From: Actinomycetes bacterium
GTDB lineage: Bacteria; Actinomycetota; Actinomycetes; Streptosporangiales; Streptosporangiaceae
Assembly: GCA_021792405.1 (NCBI GenBank)
Contig: JAJYUU010000052.1
Coordinates: forward strand, 1 to 32,066
DNA length: 32,066 nucleotides
Direction of reading: 5' to 3'
The notes below the pieces were generated by a model. It was not told the DNA's origin. It made no database searches and saw only the letters and a program-made list of their open reading frames with translations. Position numbers and translations under genes: made by a program. Position 1 is the stretch's first letter, and every line of letters begins with the position of its first letter. Below are positions 25,266-32,066 of this stretch, in pieces.

Positions 25266-26569
25266 CGGGCCGACTCCAAGGCAAACAGTGTCGATGCGGC
25301 GGGATCGAACGGGCAGCCGCCGATGCGCAGGTGCTCGATGTACTCATCCCGGAAGTACTTGATCGAGGACGCGACCGACGGCTGGATCGAGTCGCCGAGC
25401 GCGCAGAATGCGCGGCCGGTGATGTTGTCGCAGATATCCAGCAGCTTGTCCAGGTCGCCTTCGCTGCCCGCACCACGCTCGAGGCGGTCGAGGAGCTGGA
25501 CGACCCACCAGCTACCCTCCCGGCACGGCGTGCACTTGCCGCATGACTCGTGCCGGTAGAACTCGGCCCAGCGCAGCACGACGCGGACCGGGCAGGTGGT
25601 CTCGTCGAATAGCTGTATCGAGCGGGTCCCGAGCATCGAACCGGCGGCCGCTACTGACTCGTAGTCGAGCGGCACGTCCAGGTGCTGGTCGGTGAACAGC
25701 GGCGTGGACGACCCGCCGGGGGTCCAGAACTTCAGCCGGTTACCGTTCCTGATGCCGCCGGCCAGGCCCAGCAGCTCGCGCAGCGTGGTACCGAGCGGCG
25801 CTTCATACTGGCCGGGCGTAGTGACGTGCCCGGACAGCGAGAAAAGCCCGAAACCCTTCGATTTCTCGGTCCCGAACCGGGCGAACTCGGCGGGGCCGTA
25901 CCGCAAGATGTACGGCACCGTGGCGATCGACTCGACGTTGTTGACGACCGTCGGGCAGGCGTACAGACCTGCGACGGCAGGGAACGGCGGCTTGAGGCGG
26001 GGCTGCCCGCGGAACCCCTCCAGCGAGTCCAGCAGCGCCGTTTCCTCGCCGCAGATGTAGGCACCCGCACCGGCATGGACGACGATGTCGAGGTTGAGTC
26101 CGGAGCCGAGGATGTTCTCGCCCAGGTAGCCCGCCTGGTAGGCCTCGGAAACGGCCAGCTGCAGCCGCCTGATCACGTGCAGCACCTCGCCCCGCACGTA
26201 GATGAACGCCAGCTTCGCGCGGATCGCGTAGCACGCGATGATCATCCCTTCGATCAGCGCCTGCGGGTTGTTGAGCAGCGTCGGCATGTCCTTGCAGGCG
26301 CCCGGCTCGGATTCGTCGGCGTTGACTACCAGGTAGTGCGGCTTGCCGTCGCCCTGCGGAATGAACCCCCACTTGACCCCGGTGGGGAAGCCCGCTCCGC
26401 CGCGGCCGCGCAGCGCTGAGTCCTTCAGCGCCTGGATGACCTCGTCCGGCGCCATCGCGAGGGCCTTGCGCAGTGCCTGGTAGCCGCCATCGCGCCGGTA
26501 GCCGGCCAGCCGGAAGGAATCGGGCTCGTCCCAGTGCGCGCTGAGCTCCGGGATCAGGATCGTCGTCAC
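25262..26569 (-). CDS. nuoF: NADH-quinone oxidoreductase subunit F
   Basis: The 435-residue subunit binds NADH and FMN and carries cluster N3. The FMN/NADH glycine-rich loops are [15 protein letters not shown] and [19 protein letters not shown], with [13 protein letters not shown] between them. The 4Fe-4S ligands are in [11 protein letters not shown] and, about 40 residues on, CALGDS. GTG 26569 is chosen because AAGGA lies 6 bases upstream and it overlaps the nuoE stop (GTGA), giving a normal family length. The longer frame is an out-of-frame continuation through nuoE. Confidence 0.96.
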   Translation of the reverse strand: MTTILIPELSAHWDEPDSFRLAGYRRDGGYQALRKALAMAPDEVIQALKDSALRGRGGAGFPTGVKWGFIPQGDGKPHYLVVNADESEPGACKDMPTLLNNPQALIEGMIIACYAIRAKLAFIYVRGEVLHVIRRLQLAVSEAYQAGYLGENILGSGLNLDIVVHAGAGAYICGEETALLDSLEGFRGQPRLKPPFPAVAGLYACPTVVNNVESIATVPYILRYGPAEFARFGTEKSKGFGLFSLSGHVTTPGQYEAPLGTTLRELLGLAGGIRNGNRLKFWTPGGSSTPLFTDQHLDVPLDYESVAAAGSMLGTRSIQLFDETTCPVRVVLRWAEFYRHESCGKCTPCREGSWWVVQLLDRLERGAGSEGDLDKLLDICDNITGRAFCALGDSIQPSVASSIKYFRDEYIEHLRIGGCPFDPAASTLFALESAR

Positions 26570-27300
26570 TGCTGTCCTTCCGCCGGGGCGCTGCCGTTCG
26601 CGGCAGTGCTGTCTGCGGCAGTGCTGTTCGCGGCAGTGCTGTCTGCGCTGCCGTCGGGACGCCAGCCCTGCTGCCTGGCCATCCGCAGGCCGGCCAGGGT
26701 GGCCTCGCCCGCGGTGTGACCGTCGGCCGCCTGGCCGTCGGGGAAGCCGGCCAGGATCTTCGACGCTTGCTTCCAGGTGCACAGCCGCGGTGCGCCGCGC
26801 GTCGGCTTGACGTCGCCGCCGGTCCTGAGGTCATCGACGAGGTCGCGCGCCGATTGCGGCGTCATGTTGTCGAAGAACTCCCAGTTGACCATGACCACTG
26901 GCGCGTAGTCGCAGGCCGCGTTGCACTCAACGTGCTCGACGCTGACTTTGCCGTCCGGTGTCGGCTCGTCCACCTCGACGCCGAGGTGATCTTTCAGGCC
27001 CGCGAGGATCGCGTCGCCGCCCATCACCGCACACAGCGCTGTGGTGCAGACGCCGACGTGATACTCGCCGACCGGCGAGCGCTTGTACATGGAGTAGAAC
27101 GACGCCACGCCGGTCACATCGGCGTCGGTCAGCCCGAGCTGCTCGGCGCAGAATGCGATGCCGTCCTGCGACACGTAGCCCTCTTCTGATTGCACCAGGT
27201 GCAGCAGCGGCAGCAGGGCCGAGCGTGCCTTCGGGTACCTGCCGATGATCTCGGCAGCCTGCGGCGCAAGCCGGGTGCGTGCCTCCTCGCTCAGCGCCAT
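26566..27300 (-). CDS. nuoE: NADH-quinone oxidoreductase subunit E
   Basis: The 244-residue thioredoxin-like 2Fe-2S (N1a) subunit partners NuoF. The four ligands are in CTTALCAVMGG and, after about 35 residues, ECNAACDYAP. ATG 27300 overlaps the nuoD stop by one base (TAATG), and the protein begins [19 protein letters not shown]. The fold ends near residue 170. The remaining tail contains a tandem AADST/AANST repeat from 15-bp units and a QQ end. Such tails are variable and probably do not take part in electron transfer. Confidence 0.95.
   Translation of the reverse strand: MALSEEARTRLAPQAAEIIGRYPKARSALLPLLHLVQSEEGYVSQDGIAFCAEQLGLTDADVTGVASFYSMYKRSPVGEYHVGVCTTALCAVMGGDAILAGLKDHLGVEVDEPTPDGKVSVEHVECNAACDYAPVVMVNWEFFDNMTPQSARDLVDDLRTGGDVKPTRGAPRLCTWKQASKILAGFPDGQAADGHTAGEATLAGLRMARQQGWRPDGSADSTAANSTAADSTAANGSAPAEGQQ
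26601..26645 (-). repeat. 15-bp tandem repeat, three units, in the NuoE tail
   Basis: Units at 26601-26615, 26616-26630 and 26631-26645 share CGGCAGTGCTGT. In the nuoE frame they encode ADSTA/ANSTA pentapeptides (about residues 219-233). A partial further copy precedes at about 26590. Confidence 0.88.
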
Positions 27301-28712
27301 TACCTGTCCACGCCTCCCATCACCGGATCGATGCTGGCGACCGCGGCGATGACGTCGGCGATCATGCCGCCCTCGCACATCGCCGCGACCGACTGCAGGT
27401 TCGTAAAGGACGGATCCCTGAAATGCACCCGGTAGGGCCTGGTACCGCCGTCGCTGACGGCATGGCAGCCCAGCTCGCCGCGGGGTGACTCGACGGCCGC
27501 GTAAACCTGCCCGGCCGGCACCCGGAAGCCCTCCGTGACCAGCTTGAAGTGGTGAATCAGGGCCTCCATGGACTGGCTCATGATGTGCGCGATGTGGTCG
27601 GGCGAGTTGCCCATCCCGTCCGGGCCGAGTGCCAGCCTGGCCGGCCAGCCGATCTTGGCATCGGCGACCATCACCGGCTGGCCAGCCAGCTCGGTCAGGC
27701 GATCCACGCACTGCCCGATGATCCGCAGCGACTGGTCGAGCTCATCCATCCGGACCAGATACCGGCCGAAGGCGTCCGCGCTCTGCTGCACCGGCACGTC
27801 GAACTCGTAGGTCTCGTAGCCGCAGTACGGCTGGCTCTTGCGCAGGTCCCAGGGCAACCCGGCGGACCGCAAGATCGGCCCGGTGATCCCGAGCGCCATG
27901 CAGCCGGTCACGTCCAGGTGCGAGATGCCCTTGGTCCTGGCAATGAAGACCGGGGCGGCGTCGAACAGCGCCCGGATTTCGGCCAGCAGGCCCGGCATTA
28001 TCCGGACGTACTCGCGCAACCGCTCAAGCGCGCCGGCCGGCAGGTCCATCGAGACGCCGCCCGGCCGGATGAAGGCGTGATTCATGCGCAGGCCGGTGAT
28101 GAGCTCGAACAGGTCGAGGGTCTTCTCCCGCTCGCGCATGCCGTAGATGAACACAGTGGTCGCGCCGAGTTCCAGGCCCATCGTCCCGATGGCGGTCAGG
28201 TGCGAGCTGATCCGGTTCAGCTCCATCATCAGCACCCGGATGACATTGGCGCGCTCGGGCACTTCCGACTCGATGCCCAGCAGCTTCTCCACTGCCAGGC
28301 AATAGGCGGTCTCGTTGAACAGCGGCGACAGGTAGTCCATCCGGGTGCAGAAGGTGACACCCTGAGTCCAGGTACGGAACTCCATGTTCTTCTCGATGCC
28401 GGTGTGCAGGTAGCCGATGACCGGTCGCAGTTCGGTCACGGTTTCCCCGTCCAGGGTCACCACCAGCCGCAGCACGCCATGCGTGGACGGGTGCTGCGGG
28501 CCCATGTTGACGACCATGCGCTCGCCGGCTGCGTGGTCATCGGCAGCGGCGCCGACGACCTCGTCCCAGTCCTGGCCGCTGACGTGGTAAACCCGCCCCT
28601 CGTCGAAGTCGGCGCCGCCGGTGTCCTCGCCGGGCCTGGTCTCGTTGTCCGGGTCACGGTAGGCACCGGCCGGGCCACTGCCGTGCGTCTGGTGCTCAGT
28701 CGGAGCGGTCAC
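27300..28712 (-). CDS. nuoD: NADH-quinone oxidoreductase subunit D
   Basis: The 470-residue 49-kDa-type subunit forms the quinone site with NuoB. The fold begins at about residue 65 with [22 protein letters not shown], the loop containing the quinone-interacting histidine, and continues [12 protein letters not shown] and [14 protein letters not shown]. The C terminus has the normal GVDR end. The first 65 residues are a hydrophilic extension, longer than in E. coli. GTG 28712 overlaps the nuoC stop by 4 bases. Confidence 0.96.
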   Translation of the reverse strand: MTAPTEHQTHGSGPAGAYRDPDNETRPGEDTGGADFDEGRVYHVSGQDWDEVVGAAADDHAAGERMVVNMGPQHPSTHGVLRLVVTLDGETVTELRPVIGYLHTGIEKNMEFRTWTQGVTFCTRMDYLSPLFNETAYCLAVEKLLGIESEVPERANVIRVLMMELNRISSHLTAIGTMGLELGATTVFIYGMREREKTLDLFELITGLRMNHAFIRPGGVSMDLPAGALERLREYVRIMPGLLAEIRALFDAAPVFIARTKGISHLDVTGCMALGITGPILRSAGLPWDLRKSQPYCGYETYEFDVPVQQSADAFGRYLVRMDELDQSLRIIGQCVDRLTELAGQPVMVADAKIGWPARLALGPDGMGNSPDHIAHIMSQSMEALIHHFKLVTEGFRVPAGQVYAAVESPRGELGCHAVSDGGTRPYRVHFRDPSFTNLQSVAAMCEGGMIADVIAAVASIDPVMGGVDR

Positions 28713-29458
28713 TCGTACGCCCTCCGCTCATTAGGCGGCGGAATGGTCGCGCCGCGGTACTCCACCGGGATGCCGCCGAGCGGGTAGTCCTTCCGCTGCG
28801 GATGCCCGCGCCAGTCGTCCGGCATCTCGATCCTGGTGAGCGCGGGGTGCCCGTCGAAGATGAGGCCGAAGAAGTCCCAGGTCTCGCGCTCGTGGAAGTC
28901 GCAGGTGGGATAGATGTCCACCAGCGAGGGAACGTGCGGATCGGCGTCGGGCGCTGTGACTTCCACCCGCAACCGCCGGTTATGGGTTATCGACAGCAGG
29001 TGATAGACGGCGCGCAGTTCTTCACCGGCCGCGTCCGGGTAGTGCACCCCGGACACGCCCAGGCACATCTCGAACGACAGGGCCGGGTCGTCGCGGAGCC
29101 GGGACGCCACCGCCAGCAAGTGCTCGCGCCGCACGTACAGGGTGAGCTGGCCGCTGGCGACGATCACCTGCTCGACGGCGTCGCCGAAACTGACGCCGAC
29201 AGTCGCGAGCGAGGCGGCCAGCGCGTCGGCCATCTCGTCGAAGTAGGAGCCATACGGCCGGGGGCTGGACAGCCGCGGTGGCCGGCGGACCTTAAGCCCG
29301 CCGTAGCCCGACGTGTCGCCGGTGTCCGACGTCCCGAACATCCCGGTTCGCTTGACCTGCTCGGCCAGCCGCTCCCGGCCCGCCAGCGCCGCCGGGTCGG
29401 GGACAGCGGTGTGCCCGCGCGCGGCGTCACCCTGCTGAGGCTCGCTCGGTCCGGTCAC
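28709..29458 (-). CDS. nuoC: NADH-quinone oxidoreductase subunit C
   Basis: The 249-residue 30-kDa-type subunit of the connecting module is a separate protein here, not fused to NuoD. The signature [40 protein letters not shown] is at about residues 190-230. The first 75 residues are a poorly conserved extension. GTG 29458 overlaps the nuoB stop by 4 bases, and its own stop overlaps nuoD. Confidence 0.95.
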   Translation of the reverse strand: MTGPSEPQQGDAARGHTAVPDPAALAGRERLAEQVKRTGMFGTSDTGDTSGYGGLKVRRPPRLSSPRPYGSYFDEMADALAASLATVGVSFGDAVEQVIVASGQLTLYVRREHLLAVASRLRDDPALSFEMCLGVSGVHYPDAAGEELRAVYHLLSITHNRRLRVEVTAPDADPHVPSLVDIYPTCDFHERETWDFFGLIFDGHPALTRIEMPDDWRGHPQRKDYPLGGIPVEYRGATIPPPNERRAYE

Positions 29459-30048
29459 GGCGTGCCGCCCTGGCTAGCGCTGTCACGCTGCGCGCCGGCG
29501 TGCAGGCCGGCCCCGGACACCAGCGGCAGCCGCCGGAGCCGGGCTTCCTCAAGCTCGGTGACTTCGCGCTCCCGGTTGACGCCCAGCTTGGAGTTCTGGA
29601 TCCGGTCGTGCAGCTTGACGATCGCGTCCATCAGCATCTCCGGGCGCGGCGGGCAGCCGGGCAGGTAGATGTCGACCGGGACGATGTGATCAACGCCCTG
29701 CACGATCGCGTAGTTGTTGAACATCCCGCCGCTGGACGCGCACACGCCCATCGAGATGACCCACTTGGGTTCCGACATCTGGTCGTAGATCTGCCGCAGC
29801 ACCGGGGCCATCTTCTGGCTGACCCGGCCGGCCACGATCATCAGGTCGGCCTGGCGCGGGGTGTTGGAGGCCCGCTCCATCCCGAACCTGGCCAGGTCGT
29901 GCCGTGGCCCGCCGGTAGCCATCAGCTCGATGGCGCAGCAGGCAAGACCGAAGGTGGCCGGCCAGACCGAGCTCTTCCGCGCGTAGCCGGCGACCTTCTC
30001 GACCGTCGTCAGCAGGACGCCGGACGGCAGCTTTTCCTCAATTCCCAT
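29455..30048 (-). CDS. nuoB: NADH-quinone oxidoreductase subunit B
   Basis: The 197-residue PSST-type subunit carries cluster N2, which passes electrons to quinone. The tandem cysteines are in [10 protein letters not shown], with further ligands in GVCASSGG and [12 protein letters not shown] 30048 ([13 protein letters not shown]) has GGGA about 7 bases upstream and lies 2 bases after the nuoA stop. The open frame extending to 30312 is antisense-frame nuoA sequence and is not used. The tail after about residue 165 is arginine-rich and variable. Confidence 0.96.
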   Translation of the reverse strand: MGIEEKLPSGVLLTTVEKVAGYARKSSVWPATFGLACCAIELMATGGPRHDLARFGMERASNTPRQADLMIVAGRVSQKMAPVLRQIYDQMSEPKWVISMGVCASSGGMFNNYAIVQGVDHIVPVDIYLPGCPPRPEMLMDAIVKLHDRIQNSKLGVNREREVTELEEARLRRLPLVSGAGLHAGAQRDSASQGGTP

Positions 30049-30050
30049 CG

Positions 30051-30407
30051 CTAATCCCACTCCAGCCCGCCGCGACGCCAGACGTAGGCGTATGCGACAA
30101 GCACCGTGGCTATGAAAGTGACCATCTCCACCAGGCCGAACACCCCGAGCTTGTCGAAGTAGACAGCCCACGGGTACAGGAAGATGATCTCGATGTCGAA
30201 GACGATGAACAGCATCGCCGTCAGGTAGTACTTGACAGGGAATCTGATGCCCACCGTCTGCTTGGTTGGCTCGATGCCGCATTCGTAGGCCTCGAGCTTG
30301 GCCCTGTTCCACCGCTTCGGGCCGGATATCGAACCCGCGACCAGCGAGAAGACGGCGAACGCCCCGGCGAGTATGGCCAGCGCCAGGATCGGCACGTACA
30401 GGCTCAT
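30051..30407 (-). CDS. nuoA: NADH-quinone oxidoreductase subunit A
   Basis: The 118-residue subunit has three membrane helices, with the conserved YECGIEP loop and [24 protein letters not shown] segment. The YECG loop holds the cysteine near the quinone channel. ATG 30407 is the first good start; the upstream sequence gives only a weak GGG-type ribosome binding site. It is the first nuo gene proper and lies 71 bases after the reductase gene on the same strand. This suggests that it is transcribed with it. Confidence 0.96.
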   Translation of the reverse strand: MSLYVPILALAILAGAFAVFSLVAGSISGPKRWNRAKLEAYECGIEPTKQTVGIRFPVKYYLTAMLFIVFDIEIIFLYPWAVYFDKLGVFGLVEMVTFIATVLVAYAYVWRRGGLEWD

Positions 30408-30478
30408 TGCCCAGTCACCCCCTTCGTCGGAGATTTCTTCATGTCCACGGGCATTTCTCGCTTAGTCGGCATCGCCGG

Positions 30479-31930
30479 TTAAGCCGCGGGCGTCATCTTA
30501 GACACCGCGTTCAGTAGCCGGTCCACCGCATCGCCACCGCGGGCCTCGGTCAGATTGCCGAGCAGTTTCATGGTGAAGCGCATCACGGCCGGCCGCTTCA
30601 CCCCGTGCTTGGTGCAGAACTGCATGATGGACGGCTTGCCGATCAGGTCGACGAAGATCCGGCCCAGTGTGTAATAACCGCCGTAGGCATCCTTGAGCTG
30701 CCGCGGGTACGTCTGGAGTACCCGTTCGCGGTCGGCCGCCGTTGGCCTGGCCAGCGCCTGCGTGATCACCCTGGCCGCGATCTCGCCTGCCTCAAGGGCG
30801 TACGCGATGCCCTCGCCATTGAACGGGTTGACCATCCCGCCGGCGTCGCCGGCCAGCAGCAGGCCCCTGGTGTAGTGCGGGGTGCGGTTGAAGCCCATGG
30901 GCAGCGCCGCGCCACGTACCGGCTGCGTCCGGTTCTCCTCGGTGAAGCCCCATTCGGCTGGCATGCCGCTCAGCCACCTGCGCAGCAGGTGGCGGTAGTC
31001 GATCTCGCCGAAGCCAGTCGAGGTGTTCAGCAGCCCGAGGCCGACGTTGGAGGTGCCGTCGCCCATTCCGAAGATCCATCCGTAGCCGGGCAGCAGGGCA
31101 TCTCCGTCCCACAGGTCCAGCCAGGCCTCGAGATAGTCGTCGTTGTGCCGGGGTGAGGTGTAGTAGGTGCGGACCGCGACGCCCATCGGGCGGTCATCGC
31201 GCTTATGCAGGCCCATCGCGATCGAGAGCCGGGAGGAGTTGCCGTCGGCCGCCACCACCAGCCGCCCCCGGAACTCGCGACCGTCCTTGGTCTGCACCCC
31301 GGTGATCTGGCCAGTCCGGTCGTCGAGCAGCGGGCCGGTAACGTTCGCCCCCTCGATCAGGCGCGCACCGGCCTTCTCCGCGTGCCGCGCCAGGATCTGG
31401 TCGAAGTCCGTCCTCGTCCGGACCAGGCCGTAACCGGGGTAGCTCGATAGCTCGGGCCAGTCCAGTTCGATCCGGCCACCGCCGCCGATAATCCGCAATC
31501 CCCTGTTTCGCAGCCACCCGTCGCTCTCGCAGATCGGCACGCCCATCGCGGTCAGCGCCCGCACCGCACGAGGCGTCAGGCCGTCGCCGCAGACCTTCTC
31601 CCGCGGGAAGCTCGTTTTCTCCAGCATCAGCACGTCCAGGCCTGCTGCCGCCAGGTAGTAGGCCACGGACGAGCCGGCTGGCCCGGCACCGACGACAATC
31701 ACGTCGGCACTGGCGTCAGCGGTACCGCCGTCGGCGGTACTGGCGTCGGCGGTACTGGCGGCGCCCACACTGACAGTGCCGACACTGACAGTGCCGACGC
31801 TCTCAGGCGCGCCGGCCGCCGCCTGTGCCCGTCCGCTGCTGGCCGCAGGCGCGCTACCGCGCTCTGCGCTGACCAGCTCATGCTGAGGGGCCAAGTCTGG
31901 CGGGCCGACGGGGGGTACTTGCTCGGTCAC
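30479..31930 (-). CDS. Geranylgeranyl-reductase-family FAD protein (MenJ-like)
   Basis: The 483-residue flavoprotein has a Rossmann dinucleotide motif GAGPAGSSVAYYLAAAG (about 78-94), then EKTSFPREKVCGDGLTPRAV and, further on, GLLLAGDAGGMVNPFNGEGIAYALEAGEIAA. These are the hallmarks of geranylgeranyl reductases. In mycobacteria the related MenJ saturates one isoprene unit of menaquinone. Co-location with nuo here suggests the same role, although lipid or chlorophyll-type substrates cannot be excluded. The first 75 residues are a low-complexity extension rich in alanine, serine and threonine, with VGTVS and STADA repeats from 15-bp units. GTG 31930 has AGGA about 7 bases upstream. A Rex operator match lies just before it. 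Confidence 0.9.
   Translation of the reverse strand: MTEQVPPVGPPDLAPQHELVSAERGSAPAASSGRAQAAAGAPESVGTVSVGTVSVGAASTADASTADGGTADASADVIVVGAGPAGSSVAYYLAAAGLDVLMLEKTSFPREKVCGDGLTPRAVRALTAMGVPICESDGWLRNRGLRIIGGGGRIELDWPELSSYPGYGLVRTRTDFDQILARHAEKAGARLIEGANVTGPLLDDRTGQITGVQTKDGREFRGRLVVAADGNSSRLSIAMGLHKRDDRPMGVAVRTYYTSPRHNDDYLEAWLDLWDGDALLPGYGWIFGMGDGTSNVGLGLLNTSTGFGEIDYRHLLRRWLSGMPAEWGFTEENRTQPVRGAALPMGFNRTPHYTRGLLLAGDAGGMVNPFNGEGIAYALEAGEIAARVITQALARPTAADRERVLQTYPRQLKDAYGGYYTLGRIFVDLIGKPSIMQFCTKHGVKRPAVMRFTMKLLGNLTEARGGDAVDRLLNAVSKMTPAA
31706..31797 (-). repeat. 15-bp tandem repeats in the MenJ-like N terminus
   Basis: Four units occupy 31706-31765 (core GGTACTGGCGTCGGC), and two identical units of CACTGACAGTGCCGA occupy 31768-31797. 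They encode STADA/GTADA and VGTVS pentapeptides in the disordered N-terminal extension (about residues 45-75). Confidence 0.88.
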
Positions 31931-31949
31931 GGACCCGTCCTGATCTGTC

Positions 31950-31967
31950 TTGTGAACCTCTTCACAA
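31950..31967. promoter_or_regulatory. Rex operator (ROP box)
   Basis: TTGTGAACCTCTTCACAA is a perfect inverted repeat with a 4-base centre. It matches the actinobacterial Rex consensus TTGTGAA-N4-TTCACAA at every fixed position, and one more pair (C31949/G31968) extends the symmetry. Rex binds when NADH is low relative to NAD+ and represses respiratory genes. The site lies 20 bases before GTG 31930 of the MenJ-like gene, downstream of the candidate promoter. Bound Rex would therefore block transcription of that gene and probably of nuoA-N behind it. Confidence 0.9.
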
Positions 31968-31983
31968 GAGCTTTCCGCCTCGC

Positions 31984-32012
31984 AGTCTAGTCCCGGCGCG
32001 ATGCGGCCAGTC
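31984..32012 (-). promoter_or_regulatory. Candidate promoter for the MenJ-like/nuo operon
   Basis: On the minus strand TAGACT (31989-31984) fits a -10 element. The -35 region 17 bases upstream (GACTGG, 32012-32007) is poor. The predicted start near 31977 would put the Rex operator at about +10 to +27, a typical repressing position. Confidence 0.35.
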
Positions 32013-32066
32013 CGCCCGCCCCACCCATCACCCCAGCCCCCTCCGGCGGGCGGGCCGCTGACTACC

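Noticed and set aside
23319-25559. Plus-strand open frame of 746 codons
   Set aside because: It lies antisense to nuoG and nuoF, is rich in R, G, Q and H in the manner of a shadow frame, and has no domain resemblance.
1-32066. CRISPR array, tRNA/rRNA, toxin-antitoxin, phage or defence genes
   Set aside because: No spaced repeats, RNA-gene features or family signatures of these were seen. The only tandem repeats are coding 15-bp units and one two-copy repeat.

Overview
The window is high-GC DNA with frequent GTG starts and tightly overlapping genes. An actinobacterial NADH dehydrogenase operon, an actinobacterial-type KorAB pair and an ECF42-type sigma factor all point to an actinobacterium of the Streptomyces/Streptosporangiales sort. 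Species cannot be named from the sequence.

Left part (1-6509, plus strand). The window opens inside the last codons of a probable ISAzo13-family transposase, whose end abuts a Cof-type HAD phosphatase gene. A 371-base gene-free stretch follows, with a 22-bp direct repeat and a structured leader. It precedes korA-korB (2-oxoglutarate:ferredoxin oxidoreductase) and a co-directional crotonase-fold gene. An ECF42-like sigma factor follows and converges, 3 bp apart, on a DGPF/YciI-family gene.

Middle (6513-13061). This is a mixed set of single genes: an exported beta-lactamase-fold protein, a SAM methyltransferase behind a 60-nt near-perfect hairpin, a DMT/EamA exporter and a CGNR zinc-finger regulator whose divergent starts overlap, a secreted propeller/Ig-like protein, and msrA.

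Right part (13155-31930, minus strand). A geranylgeranyl-reductase-family (MenJ-like) gene leads nuoA-nuoN, the complete 14-subunit proton-pumping NADH:quinone oxidoreductase. After a 211-bp gap comes a long-chain polyprenyl diphosphate synthase. Most nuo junctions overlap by 1-8 bases, so translation is probably coupled. The genes fit one theme: KorAB makes reduced ferredoxin, complex I oxidises NADH, and the two isoprenoid genes probably build and reduce the menaquinone side chain.

The clearest regulatory signal is a perfect match to the Rex operator consensus (TTGTGAA-N4-TTCACAA) at 31950-31967, upstream of the reductase-nuo block. This suggests control by the NADH/NAD+ ratio. The most unusual sequence pattern is a set of 15-bp in-frame tandem repeats in the disordered ends of four proteins. 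I found no CRISPR array, RNA gene, phage or defence island, and no convincing new multigene system. Most of the window is conserved core metabolism.
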